Origin: an uncultured Flavobacteriales bacterium
Lineage (GTDB): Bacteria > Bacteroidota > Bacteroidia > Flavobacteriales_D > Crocinitomicaceae
DNA: 5,839 nucleotides
Reading direction: 5' to 3'
Assembly: GCA_903879765.1 (NCBI GenBank)
Contig: CAIRMS010000128.1
Location: forward strand, 1 to 5,839
The notes beneath the pieces were generated by a model, which saw only the letters and a program-made list of their open reading frames with translations, was not told the DNA's origin and did no database searches. Positions 5,824-5,839 of the stretch are shown here, piece by piece (positions within the stretch are counted from its first letter, which is position 1; each line of letters begins with the position of its first letter). The position numbers and the translations under genes were made by a program.

Positions 5824-5839
5824 TTTCAGAAAATTCAAA

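Overview
The window looks like an ordinary chromosomal segment of a member of the Bacteroidota, most likely a flavobacterium-like organism (the Crocinitomicaceae/Fluviicola group is a guess). Three things point there. Upstream regions carry -7 boxes of the form TAnnTTTG instead of sigma-70 -10 boxes. No start codon has a clear Shine-Dalgarno sequence. The four recognisable proteins are of types common in that phylum. Base composition is moderately AT-rich and even throughout, and no mobile element, tRNA, rRNA, CRISPR or long repeat was seen.

Layout from left to right: (1) a minus-strand pair made of a 2x[4Fe-4S] ferredoxin (1235-1582) and, 9 nt downstream, a secreted and membrane-anchored protein of unknown function (1225 down to 1) whose C-terminus runs off the left edge. 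(2) A short divergent promoter region (1583-1671). (3) A plus-strand run: a LuxC-family acyl-CoA reductase (1672-2715), type I methionine aminopeptidase (map, 2779-3552), and a polytopic membrane protein of unknown function (3542-4159) that overlaps the end of map. (4) A strong hairpin terminator (4167-4192) between convergent genes. (5) Minus-strand dihydrolipoyl dehydrogenase (lpdA, 4215-5606) with a well-formed promoter (5626-5655). (6) A 233-nt intergenic stretch ending in a plus-strand -7 box that probably serves a gene beyond the right edge.

The genes do not form one pathway. map is housekeeping (N-terminal Met removal) and lpdA is central metabolism (the E3 subunit of 2-oxoacid dehydrogenase complexes). 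The ferredoxin and the acyl-CoA reductase are divergently paired and may share regulation, but no lux partner genes are present. The two unknown proteins (1-1225 and 3542-4159) are the least explained parts. The most useful annotation result is that the longest open frames of the acyl-CoA reductase and of map both begin upstream of or inside a TAnnTTTG promoter box, so both proteins probably start further downstream. I see no convincing new multi-gene system.
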